Below are positions 17,066 to 26,692 of a stretch of 64,000 nt of DNA, piece by piece. The stretch is from positions 310,001-374,000 of the forward strand of contig JADJQF010000003.1 of the NCBI GenBank assembly GCA_016712885.1, written 5' to 3'. Numbering within the stretch: position 1 is the stretch's first letter; the number at the start of each line of letters is the position of its first letter. The DNA comes from Candidatus Flexicrinis proximus (lineage in GTDB: Bacteria > Chloroflexota > Anaerolineae > Aggregatilineales > Phototrophicaceae). A model generated the notes under the pieces. The model did no database searches, had not been told where the DNA came from, and was given only the letters and a program-made list of their open reading frames with translations. A program made the translations under genes and the position numbers.

Positions 17066-19099
17066 GTGAGTCACCAACGCAATAGCCGCCTGCCCCAGCC
17101 ACCCAGCCAGCCCAAAGGCTCGACCCGTTATCACTGGATTTTCGTGTGTGTCTTGCTGGTGGCCGCCCTGCTGAGGTTTGCCTCTTTTGGTGAATCGCCT
17201 CCAGGGCTTCAACACGATGAAATGTTCAAGGCGCTCGAAGGTCGAAGACTGCTGGAGACGGGCGACTTTCGGGTGTTCTATCCTACGAACCAGGGGCACG
17301 AGGGCGGCTATGTATGGGCTCTCGCCGCGTCAATGGCACTGGTTGGTGTGAATGCCCTCGCAGTCCGGCTGCCGGCGTTCATATTCGGCATGCTTTCAGT
17401 CGCGCTGGTCATTCGATTTACCGGACGACTCCTGAACCGGCGCGCGGCAGCTTTTGCAGGGGGGCTGTATGCAGTTGGTTTCTTTGCGCTGTTCACCAGT
17501 CGCGTCGGTCTGCGGGCCGGATTGCTGCCTGTATTCGTACTGTGGCTGCTGCTCTCGCTCCACAGCCTGCTGAAGCAGGGCAGGCGTCGTGACGTAGTCG
17601 GGGCAGGATTCGCACTCGGTCTAGCGACTTATACCTACACTTCTGCGTTTGCATTGTGGGGCGGACTTCTAGGTCTGGCGCTTTTGCTAGTGTTCTTTGA
17701 TCGCCGCGCACTTCGCGATCGGGGACTGCAAATCGTCCTGGCCGGTGTTCTGGCTCTGGTTGTTAGCCTGCCCATGATTGTCGCGCGAGTGACCGATCCG
17801 GAAGGTTTCAACCGCAGCAGCACTATCACGCGCCCGCTGATTGACGCGCTGGCCGGGCAGCCACACGAACTGCTTGACAATGCCGTTCGCTTGCTCGGGA
17901 TGGGGGCCTTCACCGGTGATCCCGAGGCGCGCTACAACCTGCCGGGCCGGCCGCTGTTCCCGGCAGGTGTTGGACTGCTGGCCTATGCAGGGCTGGCTGT
18001 GGCAGCCGCCCGGATCCGAAGGCAACCTATCTATGCTGCCGTGCTGGGCATAATGATCGTGGGACTTGTGCCGAGTCTGCTGACGGTTTCGGCGCCTTCG
18101 TTCCTGCGCAGTATTGTCCTGCTGCCGGCCTTAACGATTTGCGTTGCGGCAGCGGTTGATAGGCTGCCCGGGCGCGTGAGCATCGTCGCAGGCTCTGCGA
18201 TCTTGGTCATCGTAGGTGTCAGTGATGGGCGCGCATACTTTGTGGATTGGCCCCAGCAGGCGGGCGTAAAGGCAATTTACCGCGACGATCTGGAACAACT
18301 TGCAGACGCCGTCAGCAATTCGGACGGCAAGTGGCTTGTCAGCACGCCAGACGTCGAACTGGATGCGCTGACCTTCTCGCTTTATGCAGGCGCCGACATC
18401 CAGCGCGTAGCGTTCTTCGACGGCGACACGACTCTCGCCTTCATGGCTGGCGAATTCTTGGCGATTTCAGGGCTGGCGCCGCTGACTACACCCCACTCAA
18501 GCCTAGTTGCGGCCCAGGCTGGAGACAGTTCCAGCCTACAGGGGCAGGATGGTGAAACCGTATATTGGGTGTCAAAAACCGCTATGTCAGTGGAAGGTCA
18601 AACCCGGCTAGACTCTTCAGCTGAGCAGGGCGCATACCTGTGGGCTGACGGTGATTTCGAGCGTGGCGATCTTGAAATGTGGGCAACAAGTGTAGGTTAT
18701 CCGATAAATTTCGGGAATCAGGTGCAATTGATTGGCGTCGAATTGCCGAATCGGGCGATTGCGCGCGAATATGACGGCGTGAACCTGCAGCTTTTCATGC
18801 AGCCGCTTGTCGAGCGCTTTGACCAGCCCCTGAGCGTATTTGTCCATGTCTATCGTGCCAATAACGGACGGCTGCACGCTCAACGCGACCTGATGGGAAT
18901 GCCACCCAGCCAGTGGATGCAAGGCGTAACCCTCGTGCAGGACAACTTCGTAGTGATGGGTCCGAGCCGTCCCGGCTGGTACATCGTTGCGATGGGGTTC
19001 TACAACGTGGACACCGGCGTGAGGCTGCCGATTCTGGGTGTTGACGGGGCTTCAATGGGCGACCGACTTCTGCTCGGCCGGGTGCGAGTTGAGGAATAA
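17066..19099 (+). CDS. GT-C membrane glycosyltransferase (ArnT/PMT_2-like)
   Basis: The 677-residue protein has about ten membrane spans in residues 20-400, then a soluble region of about 270 residues outside. The first loop contains LQHDEMFKALEGRRLL, with the Asp-Glu pair typical of dolichyl-phosphate-mannose-type (PMT_2) transferases. Such enzymes move a sugar from a polyprenyl phosphate to proteins or lipids outside the membrane. It starts with GTG at 17066, preceded by GAAGGG. The propeller gene follows after 3 bases. Confidence 0.8.
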   Translation: MSHQRNSRLPQPPSQPKGSTRYHWIFVCVLLVAALLRFASFGESPPGLQHDEMFKALEGRRLLETGDFRVFYPTNQGHEGGYVWALAASMALVGVNALAVRLPAFIFGMLSVALVIRFTGRLLNRRAAAFAGGLYAVGFFALFTSRVGLRAGLLPVFVLWLLLSLHSLLKQGRRRDVVGAGFALGLATYTYTSAFALWGGLLGLALLLVFFDRRALRDRGLQIVLAGVLALVVSLPMIVARVTDPEGFNRSSTITRPLIDALAGQPHELLDNAVRLLGMGAFTGDPEARYNLPGRPLFPAGVGLLAYAGLAVAAARIRRQPIYAAVLGIMIVGLVPSLLTVSAPSFLRSIVLLPALTICVAAAVDRLPGRVSIVAGSAILVIVGVSDGRAYFVDWPQQAGVKAIYRDDLEQLADAVSNSDGKWLVSTPDVELDALTFSLYAGADIQRVAFFDGDTTLAFMAGEFLAISGLAPLTTPHSSLVAAQAGDSSSLQGQDGETVYWVSKTAMSVEGQTRLDSSAEQGAYLWADGDFERGDLEMWATSVGYPINFGNQVQLIGVELPNRAIAREYDGVNLQLFMQPLVERFDQPLSVFVHVYRANNGRLHAQRDLMGMPPSQWMQGVTLVQDNFVVMGPSRPGWYIVAMGFYNVDTGVRLPILGVDGASMGDRLLLGRVRVEE

Positions 19100-19102
19100 C
19101 GA

Positions 19103-20530
19103 GTGAAACGACTGCTTCTGCTTCTGTTGCTACTGACAGCGTCGGTTTCGGGCTATGCCCAGCCATCCGGCGTGATGCCGCAGCGCATCCGGATTACGTC
19201 GGAAAATGCGGGAGACGTTTCGCTGTATATGCTGCTGAGCCGCCGCGCGGACCGGGTTGTCTGGTCGCCTGGAGCCTCGGTCCTCGCCGTGGTGGATGGC
19301 AGCGATATCGACCTGTATCGTGTCTCGGACTGGCTGGCGGCGCCCCAGCGTATTCGCCTGGATCAGGCGTTGACCGATCTCGTATTCAGCCCGGATGGCC
19401 AACTTCTCTTCACGCTCATCCCGGGAAGTGTTGTCGCGTGGGGGACGTCAGACGCCGCGATGCGCGACCGGTTCATCGCTGACGCGAGGCGAATTGCCGT
19501 GAGCCCAAATGGTTTACAGGTCGCGCTGCTGTCCCGCCAGAACATCGTACAGGTCGTCACGCTTGAAACGCGCGAGACCTTTAGCCTCTCTCCTTCGATC
19601 GCTGCTGACGACCTTGCTTTCAGCAGCGACAGCCGGCGGCTTCTGATTAGTGACGGCACAGGGGGCGCGGAAGTGATTGGACTTGCTCTGCGCCAGTCCG
19701 AGCGCGTTATGTCAGGGACGGGGAAGTCTCCTGCGGTCGCGCTGCTCGGCTCAGCGGCATTCAGCGGCGATGGCCGCCGGATCTTTAGCCAGGCTGCCGA
19801 AGGCACTGAGTCGATCTGGGTGTGGGATGCGCGCAGTGGCGAGCTTCTCGGGGCGTTGAACCGCCCGGCAGAGTATCAGCGTGTTTACGGTTGGGGGATC
19901 AACACGCGCGCAAACATCGCAACCGGTGCTGCTGTCGGGTTGACGCCGGAACAAAACGCGGTACTGCTGTGGACCCTCTCCGGCGGGGAACCCATTGCGC
20001 GGTTGCGCCATCCAGGAGCGCGTGACTCGCAGCTTAGCCCGGACGGAACCTTGATCGCATCGGTCGGGGGCGGGACGCTGCGGCTGTGGACAGCCGCGGA
20101 GTCGCTTCCGACACCTGACCAGGCAGCTTTGCTCAGTCAGGTCAACGTCGTCGCGGCCTGCGACGTGTTTGGCGTTCAGCCGTCACTTGGCGAGGTGCTC
20201 GATGGTCAGAGCGTGTCGCTGGTCTGGAGCTGGTATGCCGTGACCGCCCAGCAGGTCCGGGATTATCTGGATGCGGCCCTGGTTCGGCTGGACCTCGACG
20301 CGGCCAATATCCGGCCATGGGTCTTCGTTAGTAAAACCCTTCCGGACGATGCGAACGGCGGCAACCCGACCGTTTATCTCTACGCACCTGTCGGCGTACT
20401 GCTTCGGGGGCAGCATCTATCACGCGTTGAGGTCACCTGGGTCGTTCCGATCAACGATGGATATGCCGACTTTGGGCCGGGTACTGCCAACCTTGCGGAC
20501 GGCGGCACGTGCGCGTTTAGTGTGCGTTAA
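19103..20530 (+). CDS. Secreted WD40/PD40-like beta-propeller protein
   Basis: The 475-residue protein has a signal peptide (MKRLLLLLLLLTASVSGYAQ; the first codon is GTG) and then repeated propeller blades, for example RVVWSPGASVLAVVDG, LVFSPDGQLLFTL, LAFSSDSRRLLIS and SQLSPDGTLIASVGGG. A C-terminal domain of about 130 residues (from VNVVAACDVFGVQ) is unassigned. It probably works in protein binding at the cell surface with the preceding GT-C transferase, from which it is separated by 3 bases. Its last 14 bases overlap the convergent MFS gene. Confidence 0.78.
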   Translation: MKRLLLLLLLLTASVSGYAQPSGVMPQRIRITSENAGDVSLYMLLSRRADRVVWSPGASVLAVVDGSDIDLYRVSDWLAAPQRIRLDQALTDLVFSPDGQLLFTLIPGSVVAWGTSDAAMRDRFIADARRIAVSPNGLQVALLSRQNIVQVVTLETRETFSLSPSIAADDLAFSSDSRRLLISDGTGGAEVIGLALRQSERVMSGTGKSPAVALLGSAAFSGDGRRIFSQAAEGTESIWVWDARSGELLGALNRPAEYQRVYGWGINTRANIATGAAVGLTPEQNAVLLWTLSGGEPIARLRHPGARDSQLSPDGTLIASVGGGTLRLWTAAESLPTPDQAALLSQVNVVAACDVFGVQPSLGEVLDGQSVSLVWSWYAVTAQQVRDYLDAALVRLDLDAANIRPWVFVSKTLPDDANGGNPTVYLYAPVGVLLRGQHLSRVEVTWVVPINDGYADFGPGTANLADGGTCAFSVR

Positions 20531-21665
20531 CGCCCCGATCGGCGAAGTAGTAGCTCGCCAACATACCTACGGTCAGGATTAGGACAAAACCCGTCATGAT
20601 CGTGCCGCCGCCCCGTTCCAGGAGTACACCCTGTATCGGGACAATTGACATGGCGCCGATGCTGCCTGCTGCACCGATCACACCAGCCGCCCGCCCTGCG
20701 GAACTTGCGAAACGTCTGGTGACTATGGCGAACGCTGCAGGATAAATTGGCCCAAAACTGAAGCCGATTGTCAGCGTAGCGACCACTGAACCCACAGTGT
20801 TGCCGACGGTCAGCAAGTAGACCAGACTGCCAATTAGCGCTAGTCCCATTGAGAAGATGAGCTGACGCTCGAAGCTAAGCCGGTTCCGTGCGGCCGTAAC
20901 TACCAGGCGCGACGACATAAAGGCAAGCCAGTACATGCTGGTGACAATGCCCGCGGCGTTGCGATCCAGCGTACTCGTCCCGGCCAGATACTCTGTAGTC
21001 CAGTTGCCGACGCCAATCTCCATCCCAACATAAAGTAGGTAGATCACTGCAAACATCCACAGGACGGGCGAGCGATAGAGCGATGCAGAGCGCGGCCCGC
21101 TTTGGATGCCGCCGACCTTGAGGTTCTTCGGTAGGGTGAGGAACAACGTCGGCAGCGTGACGAAAAGTGCGGCAATCGCCACATAAAACATGCCGATCCC
21201 GATCTGCGAGGCCAAAAACGGGCCGATCACCGCGCCTACGCTGAAAAGCAGATGCAGCGAATTCAACGGGCGGGCGCTTTTGTCGCCATAAATCGAGACG
21301 ATGAGAAGCTGGCCACCACCATCCATCAATGCAAGGCCAAACCCTCCAATTGCGCCTGAAACCAGAAGAAGTGCGAATGTCTCACTGGCCAGCAACCCGA
21401 TCATTCCGATGGTTACGCATGTCATCGCCAGAAGGATTACGAGGCGCACATTGTAGCGTTCAATCAAGCCGCCGATCATCGCGGCAGAGGTCAGCGATGC
21501 GAAAGACTGTACGGTAAATAGGATTCCGACCGTCTCGATTGATACGCCGGTCCTCCCGGCAAATACTGAAATGAGCGGTCCGACCCCTGCCAGCTGAAAA
21601 CCGAAAACGAGGAATGAGGACCAAATCGCTGCCATAAGGACGCGACGCGCGTTTACTTCGTTCAC
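20517..21665 (-). CDS. MFS transporter
   Basis: The 382-residue protein reads as 12 hydrophobic segments of the major facilitator superfamily, with a GLIERYNVRLVILLA-like loop between helices 2 and 3. The substrate is unknown; the family moves sugars, drugs or metabolites across the inner membrane. It starts with GTG at 21665, preceded by AAGGG. Its 3' end overlaps the propeller gene on the other strand by 14 bases. Confidence 0.85.
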   Translation of the reverse strand: MNEVNARRVLMAAIWSSFLVFGFQLAGVGPLISVFAGRTGVSIETVGILFTVQSFASLTSAAMIGGLIERYNVRLVILLAMTCVTIGMIGLLASETFALLLVSGAIGGFGLALMDGGGQLLIVSIYGDKSARPLNSLHLLFSVGAVIGPFLASQIGIGMFYVAIAALFVTLPTLFLTLPKNLKVGGIQSGPRSASLYRSPVLWMFAVIYLLYVGMEIGVGNWTTEYLAGTSTLDRNAAGIVTSMYWLAFMSSRLVVTAARNRLSFERQLIFSMGLALIGSLVYLLTVGNTVGSVVATLTIGFSFGPIYPAAFAIVTRRFASSAGRAAGVIGAAGSIGAMSIVPIQGVLLERGGGTIMTGFVLILTVGMLASYYFADRGVNAH

Positions 21666-21761
21666 TTTGTACCCTTGTCTTATCGAGGATTTAGTTGCCT
21701 GTTAGGTTGAGCTAGGAATGTTGGCCTACAATTCCTAAGCATTGGTCTAAAGGAGTCTTAC

Positions 21762-22223
21762 GTGTCCGCACCGGTTAACCTGCGTGTCTTTGAGAAGCGA
21801 AGCGAATTCAAGACAACCGCCTCGCAGCTTGAGGCATTTCATCAAGACCCAACCGCGCTGCGCAAGCTTACGCCGCCGCCCATCATTGTGCAAGTCCACT
21901 CAGACCACAGGCAATCGCTGACGGAAGGTGACTTGATCTTCACGTTGTGGTTCGGGTTTTTGCCGGTTCGGTGGCACGCGCGGCATGAAGCCGCTGCCTC
22001 TGCGGGTTTTGCCGATATACAGATTAGCGGCCCGATGTCCTTCTGGCGCCATGAACACCTGTTTGAGGCTACAGAGAGTGGGGCCGCCCTTATTGACCGT
22101 GTAACCTACGCGCACAAGTCCGGATTCGCCGGCTTGATGACGAAACTGATGTTTGACGGCCTGCCGTTACGGTTCCTGTTCTTCTACCGGCATATGCGTA
22201 CCCGGCAAGCGGTGGAGCGGTGA
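21762..22223 (+). CDS. SRPBCC-fold ligand-binding protein
   Basis: This 153-residue protein resembles the SRPBCC/polyketide-cyclase-like group that binds hydrophobic ligands: it has the helix-grip pattern with PLTTLRK-like entry, LTEGDLIFTLWFGFLPVRW, and MSFWRHEHLFEATESGAALIDRVTY in the strands. It begins with GTG, preceded by AAAGGAG. Its TGA overlaps the GTG of the CrtI-like oxidoreductase by 4 bases, so the two are translationally coupled; it may deliver or hold a lipid-like substrate. Confidence 0.78.
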   Translation: MSAPVNLRVFEKRSEFKTTASQLEAFHQDPTALRKLTPPPIIVQVHSDHRQSLTEGDLIFTLWFGFLPVRWHARHEAAASAGFADIQISGPMSFWRHEHLFEATESGAALIDRVTYAHKSGFAGLMTKLMFDGLPLRFLFFYRHMRTRQAVER

Positions 22224-23806
22224 GCAGCGTGGCAAGCAAGACAGTCTCGAAGGTCGTGGTAATCGGGTCTGGTGTTGGCGGCCTGACCTGTGCGGCACTT
22301 CTAGCTCAATCTGGTTACGACGTGACCGTCCTGGAGGCACAGACGTATCCGGGTGGCTGCGCGAGTACCTGGGCACACAAGGGCTTCCGGTTCGAAAGCG
22401 GCGCAACGGTGGCTGGCGGCTTCCATGAGTTTGGTCCGCACAAGGTCGTAGGGGATAGGCTAGGGATAACCTGGCCCGTACGGCGCCACGAGACGGCCTG
22501 GGTCGTGCATTTGCCTGGTTGCGACGTAACACTGACCTCTAGCAACTCGGAAGTAGTGGCAAAGTTTCCGCATACGGCAAAGTTCTGGGAACAGCAGACC
22601 AGACTGGCCGATTTGACCTGGCGACTAGCATCTGAGGCGATGCCATGGCCGCCTACCTCTGCCGTGGAAGTCCTGCAGCTGGCGAAAATCGCCATGAAGT
22701 ACTTTCCGCAGGATGTTGCGCTGCTCCCCTACGCGTTTATGACCGTATACGACTGGCTTAAGAAGCTTGGCCTGGCTGACGACAAGGCATTTCTGCGGTT
22801 TCTGGACGGGCAGCTCCTGATCAGCGCGCAGACCACATCGCGCCATGTCAATGCACTTTGGGGAGCGACTGCGCTTGATCTGGCGCGACAAGGGGTGTAT
22901 CACGTGCGCGGCGGAATCGGTGGAATCGCCCAGACTTTGGTCGATACGCTCCGACGGGACGGCGGACGGGTTGTGTATAGGCACCGCGTATCCCGACTGG
23001 AAGTGTCTAACGGTGAGGTTGTCGGCGTCTGGGCTCATCGCGGTCGCGCCGGCTCCGAAGCGGTGTATTTTCCGGCCGATTTTGTGGTCGCCAACACCAC
23101 ACCCTGGGACGTTGATGCACTATTGGGCCGGCACAGCCCGGCAAGGCTGAGGCGAGAACTTGCCGGGCGCAAGTCCGGGTGGGGAGCGTTTGTGCTTCAC
23201 CTTGGTGTTCGCGAAACGGCATTTCCTGAAGGGCTGCCCGAGCATCATCAGCTCCTGCTTGACCTCGATGGACCCCTTGGCGAAGCGCGCAGTATCTTCG
23301 TGTCGATCTCTCCTGAGTGGGACGACAGCCGCGCGCCGGCCGGCCAGCGTGCGGTGACGATTACCACGCACACCGATCCGCAGCGCTGGTGGGATGCGCT
23401 GGAAAGAGGGCGAGACGCTTACTACGACCTCAAGGAAACCTATACCCGCAAGATCATCAGCGCACTTGATCAGCTGATTCCCGGATTTGAGGACTCGATC
23501 ACGCTTGAGCTGCCGGGGACTCCAGTGACGTATCAGTACTACACCGACCGGCACCTCGGAATGGTTGGCGGCTTTCCCATGACTTCGCTCTTCAGTGCAC
23601 GCGGGCCGCGTACCGGCATCCCAAACCTTCGGTTGGTTGGTGACTCAATCTTTCCCGGACAGTCAACGGCCGGAGTCACTATCGGTGCGATGCGTGTCGC
23701 GGCGGACGTCCGCCGAAACCTGCCCATGTGTTCGCCGCGCGTTGCCCCCCAGTCCGTGACTCTGACCACTGACGATGACGAGTCGCCCGAACAGGAATAT
23801 GCCTAG
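22220..23806 (+). CDS. FAD-dependent CrtI-like desaturase/isomerase
   Basis: The 528-residue enzyme has an N-terminal dinucleotide-binding motif (VVIGSGVGGLTCAALLAQSG and ETQ-like VLEAQTYPGGCAS) and the C-terminal family signature LVGDSIFPGQSTAGVTIGAM. It belongs to the phytoene desaturase / carotenoid isomerase / CrtD group of NAD(P)/FAD oxidoreductases, which act on carotenoids or related lipids. The exact substrate is not clear, and no phytoene synthase is in the window. It starts with GTG overlapping the previous gene by 4 bases and ends overlapping the photolyase start by 1 base. Confidence 0.83.
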   Translation: MSSVASKTVSKVVVIGSGVGGLTCAALLAQSGYDVTVLEAQTYPGGCASTWAHKGFRFESGATVAGGFHEFGPHKVVGDRLGITWPVRRHETAWVVHLPGCDVTLTSSNSEVVAKFPHTAKFWEQQTRLADLTWRLASEAMPWPPTSAVEVLQLAKIAMKYFPQDVALLPYAFMTVYDWLKKLGLADDKAFLRFLDGQLLISAQTTSRHVNALWGATALDLARQGVYHVRGGIGGIAQTLVDTLRRDGGRVVYRHRVSRLEVSNGEVVGVWAHRGRAGSEAVYFPADFVVANTTPWDVDALLGRHSPARLRRELAGRKSGWGAFVLHLGVRETAFPEGLPEHHQLLLDLDGPLGEARSIFVSISPEWDDSRAPAGQRAVTITTHTDPQRWWDALERGRDAYYDLKETYTRKIISALDQLIPGFEDSITLELPGTPVTYQYYTDRHLGMVGGFPMTSLFSARGPRTGIPNLRLVGDSIFPGQSTAGVTIGAMRVAADVRRNLPMCSPRVAPQSVTLTTDDDESPEQEYA

Positions 23807-25227
23807 TGGCCAGAACTGCGATCGTCTGGCTGCGCCGCGATCTTCGATTGACTGATAACGTCGCCCTGCATGAGGCGTCGCTATCCGGCTCGCAGGTCGC
23901 CGTCCTTTTCGTACTAGACGACACAATCCTGAATAGTCCGCGCGTAAGCCCAGCCCGAGTCGGGTTCATGGTCAGCGCGTTGGCGAGCCTGGACGATGAG
24001 CTGAGAAGGTACGGATCAAGGCTGTTACTTCGGCGCGGGTGTCCATCCGAAATTGTACCCCGCGTTGTAGAAGAACTCGGTGCCGTAGCCGTCTATGCCA
24101 ACCGTGATTACACACCTTACGCTCGTAAACGTGATCGGCTAGTTGAAAAGTCCCTAGGGCGAGTACCGTTTCACGTATTTACCGACCGTTTGCTGGTCGC
24201 ACCGGAGGCGATAAGGACGGGATCTGGCGGCTCTTATACAGTATTCACGCCGTTCAAGAACAAGTGGCGTGAGATGAAGAAAGCCGATCCTGATCCACTC
24301 GTAACAGACCTGACATGTACGTTTCACAAACTGACGGGCGTACAGTCGCTGAAAATTCCCAGCGCACGCTCGCTTGGATTCGCTTCGACTATCGCGATCC
24401 CGCCAGCCAGCTCACACGAAGCGGCACAGCGCTTGCGTAACTTCGTGGACGGGCCGATCTTCCGCTACAAGGGCCAGAGGAATCTGCTCGCTGACCCGTT
24501 TGACGACCCCCGCAATGGAACGTCTTCGCTGTCACCGTACATTCGATGGGGTTTGCTGTCGCTGCGCCAAATTCGTGCTGCGGCCGCAGATGCCTATCGT
24601 GAAGCGCCTGACGAGCCTGCCAGTGAGTCCGTTGGGGCCTGGATGGACGAGATTATCTGGCACGAGTTCTATACGCACGTGCTCTGGAATTTTCCGCACG
24701 TGAAGACCCGAAACTTCAATTCGAAGTACGACATGGTGCGATGGCGGCATGCGCCAGCGGAATTTGCCGCGTGGGTGAACGGACGCACAGGTTATCCCGT
24801 AGTTGACGCCGCGATGCGCCAGCTTGCGGCGACAGGATGGATGCACAATCGCGCCCGAATGATCGTCGCCAGTTTCCTGACAAAGAGCCTGCTTATCGAT
24901 TGGCGCGAAGGCGAATCTTATTTCATGACGATGCTTTTGGATGGTGATCTGGCGGCCAACAATGGGGGATGGCAGTGGGCGGCAGGCACAGGGACTGACG
25001 CCCAGCCGTACTTCCGAATCTTTAACCCCGTAACACAGTCCGAGAAATCCGATCCTGAGGGGGCATACATTCGAAAGTGGGTACCGGAGATCGCGCATCT
25101 GCCGACGGAGACCATATACGCCCCCTGGAACGCACCAAACAGACCGTCCGAATATCCAATGCCAATCGTGGAGCACAGCTTTGCGCGCGTCCGGGCGCTG
25201 GATGCATTCGAAAGAGCAAGGCGGTGA
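23806..25227 (+). CDS. phrB: Deoxyribodipyrimidine photolyase (cryptochrome/photolyase family)
   Basis: The 473-residue protein has the N-terminal antenna-binding domain (AIVWLRRDLRLTDNVALHEA) and the C-terminal FAD domain with WMDEIIWHEFYTHVL, RTGYPVVDAAMRQL, TGWMHNRARM and NNGGWQWAAGTGTDAQPYF. These fit class I CPD photolyases that repair UV damage in DNA with blue light. The Trp-rich electron-transfer region is present. The start is GTG, overlapping the stop of the CrtI-like gene by 1 base. Pairing with a carotenoid-type enzyme suggests a light-protection operon. Confidence 0.93.
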   Translation: MARTAIVWLRRDLRLTDNVALHEASLSGSQVAVLFVLDDTILNSPRVSPARVGFMVSALASLDDELRRYGSRLLLRRGCPSEIVPRVVEELGAVAVYANRDYTPYARKRDRLVEKSLGRVPFHVFTDRLLVAPEAIRTGSGGSYTVFTPFKNKWREMKKADPDPLVTDLTCTFHKLTGVQSLKIPSARSLGFASTIAIPPASSHEAAQRLRNFVDGPIFRYKGQRNLLADPFDDPRNGTSSLSPYIRWGLLSLRQIRAAAADAYREAPDEPASESVGAWMDEIIWHEFYTHVLWNFPHVKTRNFNSKYDMVRWRHAPAEFAAWVNGRTGYPVVDAAMRQLAATGWMHNRARMIVASFLTKSLLIDWREGESYFMTMLLDGDLAANNGGWQWAAGTGTDAQPYFRIFNPVTQSEKSDPEGAYIRKWVPEIAHLPTETIYAPWNAPNRPSEYPMPIVEHSFARVRALDAFERARR

Positions 25228-25312
25228 GAACCATTTAGGACGGAGCAGGTCAAGTGGTTCTGTATTGATTTGCTGGCAATTCTGCAGCGCGTTACACTTG
25301 GGTTCATGCCTT

Positions 25313-25348
25313 AAACCAGCCTTAACATGGTTTTGGGCTTAATATAAC
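25313..25348 (+). promoter_or_regulatory. Candidate promoter and operator for the sugar ABC operon
   Basis: TATAAC (25343-25348) matches a -10 box at five of six bases; no good -35 is seen. AAACCA (25313-25318) and TGGTTT (25328-25333) form an inverted repeat with a 9-base spacer just upstream, a possible repressor or activator site. The region is about 210 bases between the photolyase and the permease and has no other feature that I can identify. Confidence 0.3.
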
Positions 25349-25435
25349 GACCGACCTGTACAGTACGGCACGTCAGGACAAATTGAGCGATCGACTGCGG
25401 CTCAGACTGCTCTTGACTCGTACTGGTGGTTTTGG

Positions 25436-26692
25436 GTGAGGCCTGTGACCGCAACTGAACCCGTAGCGACTAATCTGCCCGCGGCCGTGTCAGGCCGCAT
25501 ACCTCGGACGTTTTTCAATCCCAGGGTGACCGACAACATTACCGGTTGGTTGTTCGTATCGCCAGCGGTCCTCCTGATTTTTATTTTCGGCCTGTTTCCT
25601 ATCGGCTACGCGTTCTATATGAGTCTGCATACCTGGCGGATACGCCAGGGGGCATTCCTGTGTGACGCCGAAGCCGGTGACCTGATATTGTACGTCCGGA
25701 GCTGCCTGAAGCACTACGAAACCGTGGTGTTAGGCGACTGGGGCGGCGCGGCTCTATTCGTGGTTGGGCTGGTGAGTTTGCTTGTCGCGTATCTGGTCTG
25801 GACGCGTTTGTTTGGCAGTCGCAGCGAAACCCCGTTTGCTCTCCTGCGAATCGGCGCTGGCCTCGTAATCATGGCGGTTGCTTTCGCCTTGATAAGCGAA
25901 GGCTATAACACGATGATCAGTGCCCTGCCCAAACGCGATCAGGGCTTTCTGAATGGGCTACAGATCACGTTGTACTACGCGTTTGGGGCAATCCCACTAC
26001 AACTCATTTTGGGTTTACTCCTCGCCTACGTCCTGTTCCACCGTGTGAAAGCGAAGTCGGTATTCCGAACCATTTTCTTCCTGCCGTATGTCACGCCAAC
26101 TGTGGCCGCCGCGGTCGTCTTTGGCACCGTGTTCAGCGGCCGCGCGACATCGCCGATGAACCAGTTGATGTCCAGTTTCGGCTGGGATGTGCAGCGCTGG
26201 CTCGCGGAACCCAAGCCATTTCTGAATGTCGTATTCGGGTGGGATCTGCAAGGCTTTCTGGCTGGCCCCAGCATGGCGCTGGTCTGTGTCATTATCCAGG
26301 GTGTGTGGACATACACGGGCTACAACGCCGTAATCTTTATGGCCGGACTGGGAAATATCCCCGCTGACCTCTATGAAGCCGCGCGGGTCGATGGGGCATC
26401 TGAGTGGCATTTGTTCCGTTATATCACGCTCCCGTTACTTTCGCCTGTGACGTTCTACCTTTCCATTCTGGGCTTCATCGGTACGTTTACAGCCTTCAAT
26501 ACGCTGTTTGTGATGCGAAGTCCCGCTACACAGGGGACCCTGGACACCTCCGCACTAGTCATCTTTGATACGTTTCGAGAACAGAACCGCTGGGCCGAAG
26601 CCACGGCGCAGGCCATCATCCTGATGCTGTTGGTACTGGCCATGACCCAGATTCAGCGCAGCCTGTTTGAAAAGCGAGTCTTCTATGGTTGA
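25436..26692 (+). CDS. Sugar ABC transporter permease (MalF/UgpA-like)
   Basis: The 418-residue permease carries the EAA loop (PADLYEAARVDGASEWHLF), which docks on the ATPase. After its first membrane helix it has an insert of about 100 residues with at least two extra hydrophobic segments, making it longer than the usual 290-310. It would form a heterodimer with the next permease to import an oligosaccharide or sugar derivative. GTG codons at 25436 and 25445 are both possible starts. It overlaps the next gene by 8 bases. Confidence 0.87.
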   Translation: MRPVTATEPVATNLPAAVSGRIPRTFFNPRVTDNITGWLFVSPAVLLIFIFGLFPIGYAFYMSLHTWRIRQGAFLCDAEAGDLILYVRSCLKHYETVVLGDWGGAALFVVGLVSLLVAYLVWTRLFGSRSETPFALLRIGAGLVIMAVAFALISEGYNTMISALPKRDQGFLNGLQITLYYAFGAIPLQLILGLLLAYVLFHRVKAKSVFRTIFFLPYVTPTVAAAVVFGTVFSGRATSPMNQLMSSFGWDVQRWLAEPKPFLNVVFGWDLQGFLAGPSMALVCVIIQGVWTYTGYNAVIFMAGLGNIPADLYEAARVDGASEWHLFRYITLPLLSPVTFYLSILGFIGTFTAFNTLFVMRSPATQGTLDTSALVIFDTFREQNRWAEATAQAIILMLLVLAMTQIQRSLFEKRVFYG

